Below, piece by piece: positions 52,136-60,982 of a DNA stretch of 64,000 nt. A model generated the notes under the pieces. The model was not told the origin of the DNA. It ran no database searches and saw only the letters and a list, made by a program, of their open reading frames with translations. This DNA comes from Streptomyces fulvoviolaceus (GTDB lineage: Bacteria > Actinomycetota > Actinomycetes > Streptomycetales > Streptomycetaceae). The stretch lies in NCBI RefSeq assembly GCF_000718165.1, contig NZ_JOEY01000012.1, positions 62,001-126,000 on the forward strand, given 5' to 3'. Positions within the stretch are counted from its first letter, which is position 1, and each line of letters begins with the position of its first letter. A program made the position numbers and the translations under genes.

Positions 52136-52169
52136 CGGCGGGGGGCGAGCCACCCATCGCCCCCCGCCG
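52136..52169. terminator. GC hairpin after the small ORF and tetR stop
   Basis: CGGCGGGGGGCG (52136-52147) is complementary to CGCCCCCCGCCG (52158-52169) with a 10-nt loop. It lies 6 bp after the small ORF and 4 bp past the TetR stop on the other strand, so it can terminate both convergent transcripts. No T-run. Confidence 0.7.
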
Positions 52170-52172
52170 CTG

Positions 52173-52769
52173 TCACTCCGCCCCCGCCGCCGCGAACGCC
52201 CCCCGGGCCATGCGGTGCAGCAGCTCGGCCGTGGCGCCGCGCCCCGGCAGCGACCCCGGCCGGCCCAGATGCGGTGTCGAGTTCAGCAGACCGAACACCG
52301 AGTGGACCGCCGAGCGGGCCGTCGGCTCGGTCAGCCCCGGGTACACCTCCCGCACCACCTCCACCCACAGCTCGACGTACTGCCGCTGCAGCTGCCGCAC
52401 CAGCTTCCGGTCGCTGTCCCGAAGCCGGTCCAGCTCGCGGTCGTGGAGGATGATCAGCGGCCGGTCGTCGAGCGCGAAGTCGATGTGGCCCTCGATCAAG
52501 GAGTCGAGGACCGCCTCGGGAGTCACCCCGTCCGCATCCGCCAGCCGCCGCTTCGCCCCCGTCAGCAGCTGCCCGCTGATCCCCACCAGCAGCTCCGCGA
52601 GCATCGCGTCCTTGCCCGCGAAGTGCCGGTACAGCCCGGGGCCGCTGATGCCGACCGCGGCGCCTATCTCGTCCACGCCCACGCCGTGGAAGCCGCGCTC
52701 GGCGAAGAGCCGCGCGGCTTCCTTGAGGATCTGCTCACGGCGGGTGGGGGCGTCGGTTCTGGTGGCCAT
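52173..52769 (-). CDS. TetR family regulator of branched-chain acyl-CoA operon
   Basis: A 198-residue repressor. HTH at residues 10-55: RREQILKEAARLFAERGFHGVGVDEIGAAVGISGPGLYRHFAGKDAML. The rest is a helical ligand domain, likely sensing acyl-CoA. It is divergent from the carboxylase operon with 86 bp between starts containing two operators (52792-52836). It should repress the mcc-hmgL-acdH operon and itself. Confidence 0.93.
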   Translation of the reverse strand: MATRTDAPTRREQILKEAARLFAERGFHGVGVDEIGAAVGISGPGLYRHFAGKDAMLAELLVGISGQLLTGAKRRLADADGVTPEAVLDSLIEGHIDFALDDRPLIILHDRELDRLRDSDRKLVRQLQRQYVELWVEVVREVYPGLTEPTARSAVHSVFGLLNSTPHLGRPGSLPGRGATAELLHRMARGAFAAAGAE

Positions 52770-52791
52770 GGAAGCAATTCTAGACAGAGAG

Positions 52792-52836
52792 GTTAGCGCT
52801 CGTTAACCTGAAGGAAACGCGTTAACGCTCATTAAC
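52792..52836. promoter_or_regulatory. Twin TetR operators between tetR and carboxylase operon
   Basis: GTTAGCGCTCGTTAAC at 52792-52807 and GTTAACGCTCATTAAC at 52821-52836 are two 16-bp near-identical palindromes, 29 bp centre to centre (about three helical turns). They occupy the divergent promoter region and fit dual occupancy by the TetR protein. Confidence 0.8.
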
Positions 52837-52855
52837 AGGATGAGGGGATCGCAGA

Positions 52856-54472
52856 ATGCGACAGGCACCGGAGCTGACGAGCGCGGCAGACCCCGCGTCG
52901 GAGGCCTGGCGAGCCAACGAGGAGGCCCATCACGCCCTCGTCGAAGAGCTGCGCGCCAAGCTCGCCACGGCCAGGCTGGGCGGGGGCGAGAAGGCCCGGG
53001 CCCGGCACACCGCCCGCGGGAAGCTGCTCCCGCGGGACAGGGTCGACACCCTCCTCGACCCGGGCTCCCCCTTCCTCGAGCTGGCTCCTCTCGCCGCCGA
53101 CGGGATGTACGACGGACAGGCCCCCGCTGCCGGGGTCATCGCCGGGATCGGGCGGGTCAGCGGGCGCGAGTGCGTGATCGTCGCCAATGACGCCACCGTC
53201 AAGGGCGGGACGTACTACCCGATGACCGTGAAGAAGCACCTGCGCGCGCAGGAGGTCGCCCTCGAGAACCGGCTGCCCTGTCTGTACCTGGTGGACTCCG
53301 GGGGCGCCTTCCTGCCCATGCAGGACGAGGTCTTCCCGGACCGCGAGCACTTCGGGCGGATCTTCTACAACCAGGCCCGGATGTCGGGGGCGGGGATCCC
53401 GCAGATCGCCGCCGTCCTCGGCTCGTGCACCGCCGGCGGTGCGTACGTCCCGGCCATGAGCGACGAGGCCGTCATCGTCCGCAACCAGGGGACGATCTTC
53501 CTCGGCGGACCCCCGCTCGTGAAGGCCGCCACCGGCGAGGTCGTCACCGCCGAGGAGCTCGGCGGAGGCGAGGTGCACTCCAGGGTCTCCGGCGTCACCG
53601 ACCACCTCGCCGAGGACGACGCCCACGCCCTGCGGATCGTGCGGAACATCGTCGCCACCCTCCCCGCGCGCGGGTCCCTCCCCTGGCAGGTGCAGCCCGC
53701 GGAAGAGCCCAAGGTGGATCCCTACGGCCTCTACGGCGCCGTCCCCGTCGACTCCCGCACCCCCTACGACGTACGCGAGATCATCGCGCGCGTGGCCGAC
53801 GGCTCCCGTTTCGCCGAGTTCAAGGCCGAGTTCGGGCAGACGCTCATCACCGGGTTCGCCCGGATCCACGGCCACCCGGTGGGCATCGTCGCCAACAACG
53901 GCATCCTCTTCTCCGAGTCCGCCCAGAAGGGCGCCCACTTCATCGAGCTGTGCGACCAGCGCGGGATCCCGCTCCTCTTCCTCCAGAACATCTCCGGCTT
54001 CATGGTCGGCAAGGATTACGAGGCCGGCGGCATCGCCAAGCACGGCGCCAAGATGGTGACCGCCGTCGCCTGCACACGCGTACCGAAGCTGACCGTCGTG
54101 GTCGGCGGGTCGTACGGCGCCGGGAACTACTCCATGTGCGGCCGGGCCTACTCCCCCCGCTTCCTGTGGATGTGGCCCAACGCCAAGATCTCCGTCATGG
54201 GCGGCGAGCAGGCCGCGTCCGTCCTGGCCACGGTGAAGCGGGACCAGTCGGAGGCACGCGGAGAGGCCTGGCCCGCCGAGGACGAAGAGGCTTTCAAGGA
54301 CCCGATCCGCGCCCAGTACGACCGCCAGGGCAACGCCTACTACGCCACCGCCCGCCTCTGGGACGACGGGGTCATCGACCCCCTCGACACCCGGCAGGTC
54401 CTCGGCCTCGCCCTGACCGCCTGTGCCAACGCGCCGCTGGGTGAACCCCAGTTCGGCGTCTTCCGGATGTGA
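52856..54472 (+). CDS. mccB: Acyl-CoA carboxylase beta subunit (methylcrotonyl-CoA carboxylase type)
   Basis: A 538-residue carboxyltransferase subunit that transfers CO2 from biotin to acyl-CoA, most probably 3-methylcrotonyl-CoA in leucine degradation. Typical features: [125 protein letters not shown] and a C-terminal [19 protein letters not shown]. Divergent from tetR under the twin operators. Propionyl-CoA type is less likely given the neighbouring hmgL. Confidence 0.93.
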   Translation: MRQAPELTSAADPASEAWRANEEAHHALVEELRAKLATARLGGGEKARARHTARGKLLPRDRVDTLLDPGSPFLELAPLAADGMYDGQAPAAGVIAGIGRVSGRECVIVANDATVKGGTYYPMTVKKHLRAQEVALENRLPCLYLVDSGGAFLPMQDEVFPDREHFGRIFYNQARMSGAGIPQIAAVLGSCTAGGAYVPAMSDEAVIVRNQGTIFLGGPPLVKAATGEVVTAEELGGGEVHSRVSGVTDHLAEDDAHALRIVRNIVATLPARGSLPWQVQPAEEPKVDPYGLYGAVPVDSRTPYDVREIIARVADGSRFAEFKAEFGQTLITGFARIHGHPVGIVANNGILFSESAQKGAHFIELCDQRGIPLLFLQNISGFMVGKDYEAGGIAKHGAKMVTAVACTRVPKLTVVVGGSYGAGNYSMCGRAYSPRFLWMWPNAKISVMGGEQAASVLATVKRDQSEARGEAWPAEDEEAFKDPIRAQYDRQGNAYYATARLWDDGVIDPLDTRQVLGLALTACANAPLGEPQFGVFRM

Positions 54473-54478
54473 GGACCC

Positions 54479-56482
54479 ATGTTTGACACAGTGCTGGTCG
54501 CCAACCGGGGCGAGATCGCGGTCCGCGTCATCCGCACCCTCCGCGCGCTCGGCGTGCGCTCGGTGGCCGTCTTCTCCGACGCGGACGCCGACGCGCGGCA
54601 TGTACGGGAGGCGGACACGGCCGTACGGATCGGTCCCGCACCCGCCGCCGAGAGCTATCTGTCCGTGCGGCGGCTGCTGGAGGCGGCCGCCCGCACCGGT
54701 GCCCAGGCCGTGCACCCCGGGTACGGATTCCTCGCCGAGAACGCCGACTTCGCGCGCGCGTGCACCGACGCCGGGCTCGTCTTCATCGGGCCGACGGCGG
54801 AGTCCATCGCGTTGATGGGCGACAAGATCCGGGCCAAGGAAACGGTGAAGGCGGCCGGGGTGCCGGTCGTCCCCGGCGGACGTGACCCCGAACTGGCGGA
54901 GGCGGCCCGCGAGCTGGGCGCGCCTGTGCTGCTGAAGCCGTCCGCCGGCGGTGGCGGCAAGGGCATGCGCCTGGTGCGGGACCTGAGCCTGCTGGAGGAG
55001 GAGATCTCCGCTGCCCGCCGCGAGGCCCGTGCCTCCTTCGGCGACGACACGCTCCTCGTCGAGCGGTGGGTCGACCGGCCCCGGCACATCGAGATCCAGG
55101 TCCTGGCCGACGGCCACGGCAACGTGATCCACCTGGGCGAGCGCGAGTGCTCGCTCCAGCGCCGTCACCAGAAGATCATCGAGGAGGCGCCTTCGGTTCT
55201 GCTGGACGAAGGCACGCGCGCGTCGATGGGCGAGGCGGCGGTCCAGGCGGCCCGCTCCTGCGGCTACCGGGGCGCGGGCACGGTCGAGTTCATCGTCCCC
55301 GGCTCCGACCCGTCGTCGTACTACTTCATGGAGATGAACACCCGCCTCCAGGTGGAACACCCGGTCACCGAGCTGATCACCGGCCTCGACCTGGTGGAGT
55401 GGCAGTTGCGGGTGGCGGCGGGCGAGCAACTGCCGTACGAGCAGGCCGACATCCGGTTGACCGGGCACGCCGTCGAGGCGCGTGTCTGTGCCGAGGACCC
55501 CGCTCGCGGGTTCCTGCCGTCGGGCGGCACGGTACTCCGGCTGCACGAGCCCCAGGGCGACGGCATCCGCACCGACTCCGGGTTGAGCGAGGGCACGGAG
55601 ATCGGCTCGCTGTACGACCCGATGCTGTCCAAGGTGATCGCGTACGGCCCCGACCGCGCGACGGCGATCAGGAAGCTCCGGGCGGCCCTCGCGGAAACGG
55701 TCACCCTGGGCGTACCAACGAACGCCGGGTTCCTGCGCCGACTGCTGGCCCATCCGGCGGTCGTGGCGGGCGAGTTGGACACGGGGCTGGTCGAGCGCGA
55801 GGTGGACGGGCTCGTACCGGACGAGGTGCCGGCGGAGATCTACGCGGCGGCGGCGCTGCTGCGCCACGCGGCGCTCGCCCCGGCCCCCGGCGCCGGCTGG
55901 GCCGACCCGTTCGCGGCAGTGGACGGCTGGCGCCTGGGCGGCGAGCGGGCCTGGACGCCGCACCACCTGCGGGTGCCGGGCCACGAGCCGGTCACCGTGA
56001 GCGTGCGCAGCACGCCGGACGGCGGAACCGAGCTGCTCCTGGACGACGCGGACAAGCCCCTTCGGGGGTCCGGGGGCCCGCCCCCGCGGCCCAGTGCCGA
56101 TCACCGGTTCACCTTCCGGCTCGACGGCCTGTCCCACACCTTCGCCGCCCTGCCGGACGGCACCTGGCTGGGCCGCGACGGCGACGCCTGGCACGTACGC
56201 GACCACGACCCGGTGGCGGCCGCCCTCACCGGTACGGCCCACTCCGGCGCCGACTCCCTCACCGCCCCCATGCCGGGGACGGTGACCGTGGTCAAGGTCG
56301 CGGTAGGAGACGAAGTGACCGCAGGACAGAGCCTGTTGGTGGTGGAGGCCATGAAGATGGAGCACGTCATCTCCGCCCCGCACGCTGGCACGGTCGCCGA
56401 GCTGGACGTCACACCGGGCACGACGGTCGCCATGGATCAGGTGCTGGCCGTGATCGCACCCCACGAGGAGGTGGCGCAATGA
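54479..56482 (+). CDS. mccA: Acyl-CoA carboxylase alpha subunit (biotin carboxylase + BCCP)
   Basis: A 667-residue biotin-carboxylase/BCCP subunit partnered with MccB. N-terminal [22 protein letters not shown]-grasp [16 protein letters not shown], catalytic [31 protein letters not shown], and the C-terminal biotin attachment [12 protein letters not shown] (Lys near residue 634). Around residue 525-540 the linker to BCCP ([13 protein letters not shown]) is encoded by a GC-rich repeat related to that in PucR. The start is 7 bp after mccB and the stop overlaps hmgL (ATGA). Confidence 0.93.
   Translation: MFDTVLVANRGEIAVRVIRTLRALGVRSVAVFSDADADARHVREADTAVRIGPAPAAESYLSVRRLLEAAARTGAQAVHPGYGFLAENADFARACTDAGLVFIGPTAESIALMGDKIRAKETVKAAGVPVVPGGRDPELAEAARELGAPVLLKPSAGGGGKGMRLVRDLSLLEEEISAARREARASFGDDTLLVERWVDRPRHIEIQVLADGHGNVIHLGERECSLQRRHQKIIEEAPSVLLDEGTRASMGEAAVQAARSCGYRGAGTVEFIVPGSDPSSYYFMEMNTRLQVEHPVTELITGLDLVEWQLRVAAGEQLPYEQADIRLTGHAVEARVCAEDPARGFLPSGGTVLRLHEPQGDGIRTDSGLSEGTEIGSLYDPMLSKVIAYGPDRATAIRKLRAALAETVTLGVPTNAGFLRRLLAHPAVVAGELDTGLVEREVDGLVPDEVPAEIYAAAALLRHAALAPAPGAGWADPFAAVDGWRLGGERAWTPHHLRVPGHEPVTVSVRSTPDGGTELLLDDADKPLRGSGGPPPRPSADHRFTFRLDGLSHTFAALPDGTWLGRDGDAWHVRDHDPVAAALTGTAHSGADSLTAPMPGTVTVVKVAVGDEVTAGQSLLVVEAMKMEHVISAPHAGTVAELDVTPGTTVAMDQVLAVIAPHEEVAQ
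56055..56093. repeat. GC-rich repeat inside mccA coding sequence
   Basis: CGGGGGTCCGGGGGCCCGCC and flanking bases match words of the PucR inverted repeat (GGGGGTCCGGGGGCGGAG). It encodes a Pro/Gly/Arg-rich loop before the biotin domain, a tolerant region of the enzyme. Confidence 0.65.
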
Positions 56483-57408
56483 GCCTGCCCATGACCATCC
56501 CCGCCCCCGGCCTCCCCGCCCGCGTGCGCATCCACGAGGTCGGCGCCCGCGACGGCCTGCAGAACGAGAAGGAGACCGTCCCGACGGAGGTCAAGGCGGA
56601 GTTCGTCCGGCGCCTGGCCGACGCGGGCCTGACGACGATCGAGGCCACCAGCTTCGTCCACCCGAAGTGGGTGCCCCAACTGGCGGACGCGGAACAGCTG
56701 TTCCCGATGATCAGTGACGTAAAAGCCGCTCTCCCGGTCCTCGTGCCCAACGAACGCGGCCTCGACCGAGCACTCACCCTCGGCGCCACCCGTGTCGCCG
56801 TCTTCGCCAGTGCCACCGAGTCCTTCGCCAAGGCCAACCTCAACCGCACGGTGGACGAGGCACTGGCGATGTTCGAGCCGGTGGTGGCGCGGGCGAAGGC
56901 GGCGGACGTCCATGTGCGCGGCTACCTCTCGATGTGCTTCGGCGACCCGTGGGAGGGCGCGGTCCCGGTCCCACAGGTCGTGCGGGTCTGCCGGGCGCTG
57001 CTCGACATGGGCTGCGACGAGTTGAGCCTCGGCGACACGATCGGGGTCGCCACGCCGGGCCACGTACGGGCCCTGCTGACCGAACTCACCCAAGAGAACG
57101 TCCCCGTCGAGAAGTTGGCCGTGCACTTCCACGACACCTACGGCCAGGCGCTCGCGAACACCTACGCCGCCCTCCAGCACGGCGTCACCACGGTCGACGC
57201 CTCCGCGGGCGGCCTCGGCGGCTGCCCCTTCGCCAAGTCCGCCACCGGAAACCTCGCCACCGAAGACCTCGTGTGGATGCTGCACGGGCTCGGCATCGAC
57301 ACCGGAGTCGACCTCGGCCGCCTCGTCGCCACCAGCGTGTGGATGGCCGACCAACTGGGCCGACCCAGCCCGTCCCGCACCGTCCGCGCCCTCTCCCACC
57401 AGGAGTGA
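56479..57408 (+). CDS. hmgL: Hydroxymethylglutaryl-CoA lyase
   Basis: A 309-residue TIM-barrel lyase cleaving HMG-CoA to acetoacetate and acetyl-CoA, the last steps of leucine catabolism. Blocks: [88 protein letters not shown] (HxH metal site), and the catalytic-Cys loop [33 protein letters not shown] overlap with mccA and only 7 bp before the dehydrogenase gene. Confidence 0.94.
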   Translation: MSLPMTIPAPGLPARVRIHEVGARDGLQNEKETVPTEVKAEFVRRLADAGLTTIEATSFVHPKWVPQLADAEQLFPMISDVKAALPVLVPNERGLDRALTLGATRVAVFASATESFAKANLNRTVDEALAMFEPVVARAKAADVHVRGYLSMCFGDPWEGAVPVPQVVRVCRALLDMGCDELSLGDTIGVATPGHVRALLTELTQENVPVEKLAVHFHDTYGQALANTYAALQHGVTTVDASAGGLGGCPFAKSATGNLATEDLVWMLHGLGIDTGVDLGRLVATSVWMADQLGRPSPSRTVRALSHQE

Positions 57409-57415
57409 CCCGACC

Positions 57416-58576
57416 ATGGACCATCGCCTCTCCCCCGAGCTGGAAGAACTCCGCCGCACGGTCGAGGAGTTCGCGCACGACGTCGTGGCACCGAAGATCG
57501 GCGACTTCTACGAGCACCACGAGTTCCCGTACGAGATCGTCCGGGACATGGGCCGCATGGGCCTGTTCGGGCTCCCGTTCCCCGAGGAGTACGGCGGGAT
57601 GGGCGGCGACTACCTGGCCCTGGGCCTCGTACTGGAGGAACTCGCCCGCGTGGACTCGTCGGTGGCCATCACGCTGGAGGCCGGTGTCTCGCTGGGCGCG
57701 ATGCCGATCCACCTGTTCGGCACGGAGGAGCAGAAGCGGGAGTGGCTGCCCCGGCTGTGCTCCGGCGAGATCCTCGGCGCCTTCGGCCTCACCGAGCCGG
57801 ACGGCGGCAGCGACGCCGGTGCGACCCGTACGACGGCCCGTCTCGATCCGGAGACGGACGAGTGGGTGATCAACGGCACGAAGTGCTTCATCACCAACTC
57901 CGGTACCGATATCACCGGCCTGGTCACGGTCACGGCGGTGACGGGCCGCAAGCCGGACGGCAAGCCGTTGATCTCGGCGATCATCGTCCCGTCGGGGACG
58001 CCCGGGTTCACGGTCGCGGCGCCGTACTCCAAGGTCGGCTGGAACGCCTCGGACACCCGTGAGCTGTCCTTCTCCGACGTGCGGGTCCCGGCGGCGAACC
58101 TGCTGGGCGAGGAGGGCCGGGGCTATGCGCAGTTCCTCCGCATCCTCGACGAGGGCCGTATCGCCATCGCCGCCCTGGCCACCGGACTGGCGCAGGGCTG
58201 TGTGGACGAGTCGGTGAAGTACGCGAAGGAGCGCCAGGCCTTCGGCCGGCCGATCGGCGCCAACCAGGCCATCCAGTTCAAGATCGCCGACATGGAGATG
58301 AAGGCCCACACGGCCCGCCTCGCCTGGCGTGACGCGGCCTCCCGGCTGGTGACCGGCGAGCCCTTCAAGAAGGAGGCGGCCCTCGCCAAGCTCTACTCCT
58401 CCACGATCGCGGTCGACAACGCCCGCGACGCCACCCAGGTCCACGGCGGCTACGGCTTCATGAACGAGTACCCGGTCGCCCGTATGTGGCGCGACTCCAA
58501 GATCCTGGAGATCGGGGAGGGCACGAGCGAGGTCCAGCGGATGCTGATCGCCCGGGAGTTGGGGCTGACGGGCTGA
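57416..58576 (+). CDS. acdH: Acyl-CoA dehydrogenase of branched-chain catabolism
   Basis: A 386-residue short/branched-chain acyl-CoA dehydrogenase, end of the leucine/isoleucine/valine operon. Blocks: FGLTEPDGGSDAGATRTTARL, VINGTKCFITNSGTDITGLVTV, FSDVRVPAANLLGEEGRGYAQFL, FGRPIGANQAIQFKIADMEM, and C-terminal LEIGEGTSEVQRMLIARELG containing the canonical catalytic Glu. The helix-G position is Gly (LDEGRIAIAA), so it is SCAD/isobutyryl-like, unlike the dehydrogenase at 49018. AcdH of Streptomyces acts on branched acyl-CoAs, which fits. Confidence 0.92.
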   Translation: MDHRLSPELEELRRTVEEFAHDVVAPKIGDFYEHHEFPYEIVRDMGRMGLFGLPFPEEYGGMGGDYLALGLVLEELARVDSSVAITLEAGVSLGAMPIHLFGTEEQKREWLPRLCSGEILGAFGLTEPDGGSDAGATRTTARLDPETDEWVINGTKCFITNSGTDITGLVTVTAVTGRKPDGKPLISAIIVPSGTPGFTVAAPYSKVGWNASDTRELSFSDVRVPAANLLGEEGRGYAQFLRILDEGRIAIAALATGLAQGCVDESVKYAKERQAFGRPIGANQAIQFKIADMEMKAHTARLAWRDAASRLVTGEPFKKEAALAKLYSSTIAVDNARDATQVHGGYGFMNEYPVARMWRDSKILEIGEGTSEVQRMLIARELGLTG

Positions 58577-58599
58577 TCCCCGGCCGGAAAGCGCCGTAG

Positions 58600-58620
58600 C
58601 GCGGCCAAGGGGTGGCCGCG
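58600..58620 (+). terminator. Weak hairpin after the branched-chain operon
   Basis: CGCGGCCA (58600-58607) pairs with TGGCCGCG (58613-58620), shortly after the acdH stop, without a T-run. It may end the mcc-hmgL-acdH transcript. The rest of 58577-58757 contains no gene. Confidence 0.4.
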
Positions 58621-58757
58621 TAAGGGGAGTTGAGCAGGAATCAACGGCCGGGGCACTGGGCAGAAGCCCGCGGAGGCGGGTACGCCCTGGTGACCCGGCC
58701 GTTTCATGGCCGGCGCACAGGTTCCCGCGGGGGCCACCCTGCCCTCTGGACAAGTGA

Positions 58758-58776
58758 TGAGGTTAGGCTAACCTAC
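58758..58776 (+). promoter_or_regulatory. Iron box upstream of desE
   Basis: TGAGGTTAGGCTAACCTAC contains the perfect 7-1-7 palindrome AGGTTAG-G-CTAACCT (58760-58774), matching the DmdR1 iron-box consensus TTAGGTTAGGCTCACCTAA in its core. It lies 49 bp before the desE start, so desE should be derepressed under iron limitation. Confidence 0.9.
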
Positions 58777-58825
58777 GTTCGAACTCGTCCGGCGGATGCT
58801 CCGCCCCGTTCGAAAGCAGCCACAC

Positions 58826-59869
58826 ATGTCCAACGCCAGAGCCACCCACCTCACCCGCCGCGGCATCCTCGCCGCGGGCGGCGCCCTCGGCCTCGGTGCC
58901 GTGCTCGCAGCCTGCGGCGACGACGACGCGAAAAGCGGTGGCTCGGAGTCGACGGCTGCCGCCAAGTCCGGCCCCTGGACCTTCAAGGACGACCGCGGCA
59001 CGACCGTGAAGCTGGACAAGGTCCCCACGAAGATCGTCGCCTTCACCGGTGTCGCCGCCGCCCTGTACGACTACGGCATCGAGATCAAGGGCGTCTTCGG
59101 CCCGACCACGCTCGAGAACGGCAAGGCCGACGTCCAGGCCGGCGACATGGACGTCAGCAAGCTGACGGTCTTCGGCAACGTCTGGGACCAGTTCAACGTC
59201 GAGAAGTACGCCGCCTTCGCGCCCGAGGTCCTCCTCACGACGACCTTCGACAGCGCCGGCACCCTCTGGTACGTGCCCGAGGCCTCGAAGGCCAAGATCG
59301 CCAAGCTGGCCCCCAGCGTCGCCATCTCCGTCTACGACCGTCAGCTCACCAAGCCCCTGCAGCGCATGTGGGAGCTCGCCGACTCGCTCGGCGCGGATCT
59401 GACGGCCACCAAGGTCACCGACGCCAAGAAGCGCTTCGAGGAGGCCTCGGAGCGGCTGCGCGCAGCCGCCAAGGCCCGCCCCGAGATCAAGGTGATGGCC
59501 GGTTCGGCGGCGCAGGACGTCTTCTACGTCTCCGGCACCAACTTCTCCATCGACCTCGAGTACTTCAAGGCCCTCGGTGTGAACTTCGTCGAGCCCTCGG
59601 AGTCGGCCAAGAAGGCGACCGGCGGCTGGTTCGAGACGCTCAGCTGGGAGAACGTCGACAAGTACGCGGCGGACATCATCATGATGGACGACCGGACCGC
59701 GACGATTCAGCCGGCCGACATCACCGAGGCGACCTGGAAGAAGCTGCCCGCGGTGAAGGCGGGGCAGGTCATCGGGCGGTCGCCCGAGCCGATTCTGTCG
59801 TACGACAAGTGTGTGCCGATGGTCGAGAACCTGGCCAAGGCCATTGAGGACGCGAAGAAGGTCGCCTGA
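58826..59869 (+). CDS. desE: Ferrioxamine-binding lipoprotein
   Basis: A 347-residue solute-binding lipoprotein for ferrioxamine-type siderophores, first gene of the des region. Signal peptide THLTRRGILAAGGALGLGAV has a twin-arginine and lipobox LAAC (Cys30). The mature part is a FecB/BtuF-like domain: DDRGTTVKLDKVPTKIVAFTGVAAAL, GNVWDQFNVEKYAAFAPEVLL, PSVAISVYDRQLTK, GQVIGRSPEPILSYDKCVP. I chose ATG 58826; an in-frame TTG at 58796 precedes it. Iron-box regulated. Confidence 0.93.
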   Translation: MSNARATHLTRRGILAAGGALGLGAVLAACGDDDAKSGGSESTAAAKSGPWTFKDDRGTTVKLDKVPTKIVAFTGVAAALYDYGIEIKGVFGPTTLENGKADVQAGDMDVSKLTVFGNVWDQFNVEKYAAFAPEVLLTTTFDSAGTLWYVPEASKAKIAKLAPSVAISVYDRQLTKPLQRMWELADSLGADLTATKVTDAKKRFEEASERLRAAAKARPEIKVMAGSAAQDVFYVSGTNFSIDLEYFKALGVNFVEPSESAKKATGGWFETLSWENVDKYAADIIMMDDRTATIQPADITEATWKKLPAVKAGQVIGRSPEPILSYDKCVPMVENLAKAIEDAKKVA

Positions 59870-59897
59870 TTCAGGGGGGTTGAGCTTCGTGGGGCGA

Positions 59898-59943
59898 CTG
59901 CGGGCCCGTCCGTGGCTGGTCGCGCAGTTCCCCGCGCCCCTGG
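59898..59943. repeat. Streptomyces intergenic repeat between desE and the siderophore-interacting protein
   Basis: CTGCGGGCCCGTCCGTGGCT followed by GGTCGCGCAGTTCCCCGCGC and CCCTGG is a recurrent Streptomyces intergenic repeat that I recognise by its core GTCGCGCAGTTCCCCGCGCC. It lies between the two iron genes and may act as transcriptional separation. Confidence 0.7.
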
Positions 59944-59980
59944 AGGTAGGCATCCCTGACGTCGATTCGGGAGTTACCCC

Positions 59981-60817
59981 ATGACTACGGCCATAGCCGC
60001 CCCGTTCCGCTTCTTCTCCCTCCATGTCGCGCGGACAAGGCGGCTGGGGCCGTCTCTGGTGCGGGTCACCTTCGCCGGCGAGGACCTGCGGCACTTCTTC
60101 TCCGACGGGCGTGATCAGTCGCTGTCGCTGTTCATCCCGGCCGAGGGACAGAGTGAGCCGCGGGTTCCCGTCGAGCTCGGTGACGGCTGGTGGCAGGGCT
60201 GGCGTGAACTCCCGGACGACGTACGGGCCGTGATGCGGTCGTACACGCTCCGGTCGCTGCGCCGGAATCCCGACGAGATCGACATCGACTTCGTGCTGCA
60301 CGAGCCGGCCGGCCCCGCCTCCCGTTGGGCCGCTCAAGCCGGCCCCGGCGACCGGGTGTTCCTCCTCGGCCCGGCGATCGCCGACAACCGGGCGATCCGC
60401 TTCCGGCCGCCCGAGGACACCGATCTGGTGGTGATCTGGGGCGACGAGACCGCCGTACCGGCCGCCTCCGCGATCGTCGAGTCGCTGCCGGCCGGCACCC
60501 GGGCCCGGGTCTGGCTGGAGGTGCCCCACTCCGGGGACATCCAGGACCTGGTGACGGAGGCGGACGCCGAAATCACCTGGATCGTCGGGGAGAACGAGAG
60601 CTCCGAGTGCTCCCCCATGGCCCTCGACGCCATCCGCGCGGCCCAACTGCCGTCCGCCGAGCGGCCGTACGTCTGGATCGCGGGCGAGTCCGGCTGTGTG
60701 AAGGAGCTGCGCCGGCACTTCGTGCGGGAGCGCGAGGTCGACCGCCGACGGGTCACGTTCGTGGGCTACTGGCGTCAGGGACTGACCGAGGAGCAGCTGC
60801 GCGAGCGCGGCGAGTAG
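59981..60817 (+). CDS. Siderophore-interacting protein (FAD ferric-siderophore reductase)
   Basis: A 278-residue SIP/ViuB-family flavin reductase releasing iron from ferrioxamine. N-terminal FAD-binding barrel: PSLVRVTFAGEDLRHFFSDG, VMRSYTLRSLRRNPDEIDIDFVLHEP (RxYT motif near residue 86), PASRWAAQAGPGDRVFLLGP; C-terminal NAD(P)H half with LVVIWGDETAVPAASAIVE, WIAGESGCVKELRRHFV and RRRVTFVGYWRQG. ATG 59981 has GGGAG upstream. It follows desE without its own iron box but could share its transcript. Confidence 0.92.
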   Translation: MTTAIAAPFRFFSLHVARTRRLGPSLVRVTFAGEDLRHFFSDGRDQSLSLFIPAEGQSEPRVPVELGDGWWQGWRELPDDVRAVMRSYTLRSLRRNPDEIDIDFVLHEPAGPASRWAAQAGPGDRVFLLGPAIADNRAIRFRPPEDTDLVVIWGDETAVPAASAIVESLPAGTRARVWLEVPHSGDIQDLVTEADAEITWIVGENESSECSPMALDAIRAAQLPSAERPYVWIAGESGCVKELRRHFVREREVDRRRVTFVGYWRQGLTEEQLRERGE

Positions 60818-60902
60818 CCCGTTCGCGGGTCAACTCGCCCACCACAGCACTGTGTTAAGAGTGACGACAGTCACGGCAGGGACTGAGTTTCAGTTGCGTT
60901 AA

Positions 60903-60921
60903 TTAGGTTAGGCTTACCTAA
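60903..60921 (+). promoter_or_regulatory. Iron box upstream of desA
   Basis: TTAGGTTAGGCTTACCTAA matches the DmdR1 consensus (TTAGGTTAGGCTCACCTAA) at 18 of 19 positions. It lies 62 bp before the desA start and should control the desABCD biosynthetic operon. Confidence 0.95.
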
Positions 60922-60982
60922 GTTGAAGCCGGGGTTCCACCCCGTTCCCCGCTCGGACTTGTCCCCACCGGAGGACCCCCTC

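Noticed and set aside
52832..56479. Minus-strand open frame of about 1215 codons opposite mccB/mccA
   Set aside because: It is a mirror frame created by high GC at codon position 3; the residues are Arg/Gly/Val/His-rich low-information sequence, and the plus-strand enzymes have full motif sets.
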